From an uncultured Spartobacteria bacterium (GTDB lineage: Bacteria; Verrucomicrobiota; Verrucomicrobiia; Chthoniobacterales; JAATET01), in NCBI GenBank assembly GCA_937901895.1, contig CALGTD010000209.1:1-6290 (forward strand): a DNA stretch of 6,290 bases, given 5' to 3'. This document shows, piece by piece, positions 5,208-6,290 of the stretch. The notes under the pieces were generated by a model, which saw only the letters and a list, made by a program, of their open reading frames with translations, searched no databases and was not told the origin of the DNA. The translations under genes were made by a program, and so were the position numbers. The stretch's first letter is position 1; every line of letters begins with the position of its first letter.

Positions 5208-5942
5208 CTAAATCGGCCAAAGAAAATACGCTGCTGAAGCGACTGTATGTAGCCCGTGTTTCCAGTGCTCGAGCGCCTCGAATGCGATCAAGACCAAGAG
5301 GAACCAAACGACCTCCCTCAGCGCGCGCTGAAGGACGCGAACGTTGATTGTCACCGCTACGGGACAATGATAGCCGCTGAAATTCGGCCAGAATCGCGGC
5401 ACGCGGGCGCAGTAGTCGGAATAGTCCTTGCCGAAAATCTCTCTCAACTGCCGCTCTTCATTCCGAACGACAAAGAAGTGATAAATCCAAAACAGGCCGC
5501 CCACCAGTAAGGCCAACGCGAACAATCGAGCAGCCATGAGCAAGCCCACCAATCCGAGAAAAGAAAAGCCATACAGCGGATTACGGCAGAGAGAATACGG
5601 GCCATCACGGCAGAGCTCTCGATTCTTGCGACCGCTGATAAATATGGCGCACCATATACGTCCGATCACGGCTAATGCCACGAAGGCTTGACCGAACAAT
5701 TCGATGCCGAGCAACCATCGTTCGTCACCGGCCACGCCGCTCAAGCAGACGAATCCCGCAAGAACGACCACTACCAGCCAACTCACCGGTTTCCTCAGTT
5801 GCGCAAACCGTCCGAAATTCGGCGCTGCGAACTCGCCCGCAATGCTGGGCACAGGGGGGATTTCTTTGTTAATGGAGTCCACAATTTCAGGCACAGGAAA
5901 TGCGCAGTTCGGAAAATCAGTCGTTCGCATGCGGCTCGTCAT
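5208..5942 (-). CDS. Integral membrane methyltransferase of the isoprenylcysteine carboxyl methyltransferase (ICMT/PEMT) family, CzcN-like
   Basis: The 244-residue product has a hydrophilic N-terminus of about 52 residues, hydrophobic helices at about 53-70, 77-93 and a long block at 126-160, the family signature GPYSLCRNPLYG at 114-125, then RNEERQLREIFGKDYSDY at 160-177 and VPRFWP at 181-186. These are the SAM-binding core elements of ICMT-like enzymes (GPY-x3-R-x-P-x-Y, then E-x2-L-x3-F-G-x2-Y). A further C-terminal segment with another helix (VVWFLLVLIAFEALEHW) is beyond the core. CzcN and NccN of metal-resistance operons belong to this family, though their substrate is not established, so a CzcN-like role is plausible from context. 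I chose ATG 5942 because AAGGTG lies 7 bases upstream; this overlaps the previous gene by 26 bases. ATG 5930 is an alternative. The methyl acceptor cannot be read from sequence. Confidence 0.88.
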   Translation of the reverse strand: MTSRMRTTDFPNCAFPVPEIVDSINKEIPPVPSIAGEFAAPNFGRFAQLRKPVSWLVVVVLAGFVCLSGVAGDERWLLGIELFGQAFVALAVIGRIWCAIFISGRKNRELCRDGPYSLCRNPLYGFSFLGLVGLLMAARLFALALLVGGLFWIYHFFVVRNEERQLREIFGKDYSDYCARVPRFWPNFSGYHCPVAVTINVRVLQRALREVVWFLLVLIAFEALEHWKHGLHTVASAAYFLWPI

Positions 5943-6290
5943 GAGCACGCACCTTGATCGTCGCGGTGCCCATCGGCATCGCGGGAATGGGCAACGTGTA
6001 GTGCCCGCGGTGAGCCATCTTGTGGCTTCCCCGCCGCAGATCACGGGGTTTGAAGTGGGTCAGTTCAGTGCGCACCTCGCGACCCGATGCGTCCAGAAAT
6101 GAGACGTCGATGTGAGTCTGCGTCGTGGTCCGGGCGCCGAACTGGCGATAAACCCAGCCGTCCAGGAGCAGTTGTCCGTCTTTCACGACGAGCTTTGGTT
6201 GATATACCGCCACCGACTTCGACGGCGTGCGCTCAAGCGTGATCGACGCCGCCTCGGGCGGCAGTGGCACCGAGGCGCAGCCGGTCAGAC
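5917..6290 (-). CDS. Putative lipoprotein with C-terminal H-D-x-P-H motif, 5' end cut by window edge
   Basis: The frame is open to the window edge. The first whole codons read L-T-G-C-A-S, a perfect lipobox, so only the start and most of the signal peptide are missing; about 123 residues are visible. The GTG at 6270 is an internal Val codon, not the start. After the lipobox the sequence ASVPLPPEAASI is identical to the lipoprotein at 3933-4340, and similarity continues along the whole length: GWVYRQF, HIDVSFLDASGRE, PRDLRRG, and the end TATIKVRAHDEPHAND with the shared H-D-x-P-H. The gene is therefore one half of a duplicated pair separated by three genes. Function unknown; envelope-located, with possible metal binding through the His-containing end. 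Its 3' end overlaps the start of the methyltransferase gene. Confidence 0.82.
   Translation of the reverse strand, partial: LTGCASVPLPPEAASITLERTPSKSVAVYQPKLVVKDGQLLLDGWVYRQFGARTTTQTHIDVSFLDASGREVRTELTHFKPRDLRRGSHKMAHRGHYTLPIPAMPMGTATIKVRAHDEPHAND
5950..5955 (-). promoter_or_regulatory. Shine-Dalgarno site inside the preceding lipoprotein gene
   Basis: The minus strand reads AAGGTG 7 bases before the ATG at 5942 and lies within the last codons of the upstream lipoprotein gene. It decides the start chosen for the methyltransferase over the ATG at 5930. Confidence 0.55.

Noticed and set aside
5943..6044. A longer N-terminus for the methyltransferase from 6044
   Set aside because: It overlaps the lipoprotein gene by more than 100 bases and adds an Arg/Cys/Trp-rich stretch without family support; the ATG at 5942 has a ribosome-binding site.

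Overview
The window is one uninterrupted run of genes on the minus strand, transcribed from high to low coordinates. I read ten protein genes plus one doubtful micro-ORF. No gap between genes exceeds about 85 bases, and several neighbours overlap by a few bases or abut, so this looks like part of one long operon. Both end genes are cut by the window edges. I see no RNA genes, mobile elements, CRISPR arrays, origins or convincing terminators. The moderately high G+C content, signal peptides, lipoproteins and a TolC-type outer membrane channel indicate a Gram-negative (diderm) bacterium. Verrucomicrobiota or a related environmental group is a guess from overall flavour, not a demonstrated placement.

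Layout in transcription order. A lipoprotein cut at its 5' end (6290-5917) is followed by an ICMT-family membrane methyltransferase resembling CzcN (5942-5208). Next come a small exported protein with a Cys/His-rich tail (5194-4727), a PII-like signalling protein (4722-4378), a second lipoprotein paralogous to the first (4340-3933), and a second small exported protein distantly like the 155-residue one (3918-3508). After these come a TolC-family outer membrane channel (3464-2091), a divergent ribulose-phosphate 3-epimerase (2076-1387), two tandem paralogous two-helix membrane proteins (1302-1006 and 1009-749), and the N-terminal 236 residues of a heavy-metal P-type ATPase (708 to beyond position 1).

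Taken together this reads as a heavy-metal (probably divalent cation) export and tolerance operon. It would have an inner-membrane P-type pump, an outer-membrane channel that normally works with an RND pump and adaptor (CzcA/CzcB type), a PII-like protein of the kind found with metal RND pumps, and a CzcN-like membrane protein. It also carries several secreted or lipid-anchored proteins with His/Cys-rich ends that may bind metal in the periplasm. The RND pump and adaptor themselves are not in the window.

The most unusual points are: (i) the epimerase has Gly and Gln where the family has two of its four metal ligands; (ii) three separate sets of paralogous small envelope proteins lie in the same operon; (iii) the lipoprotein pair shares a C-terminal H-D-x-P-H motif; (iv) the PII-like protein has no tyrosine in its T-loop and carries a Gly/Arg/His stretch at the T-loop base.
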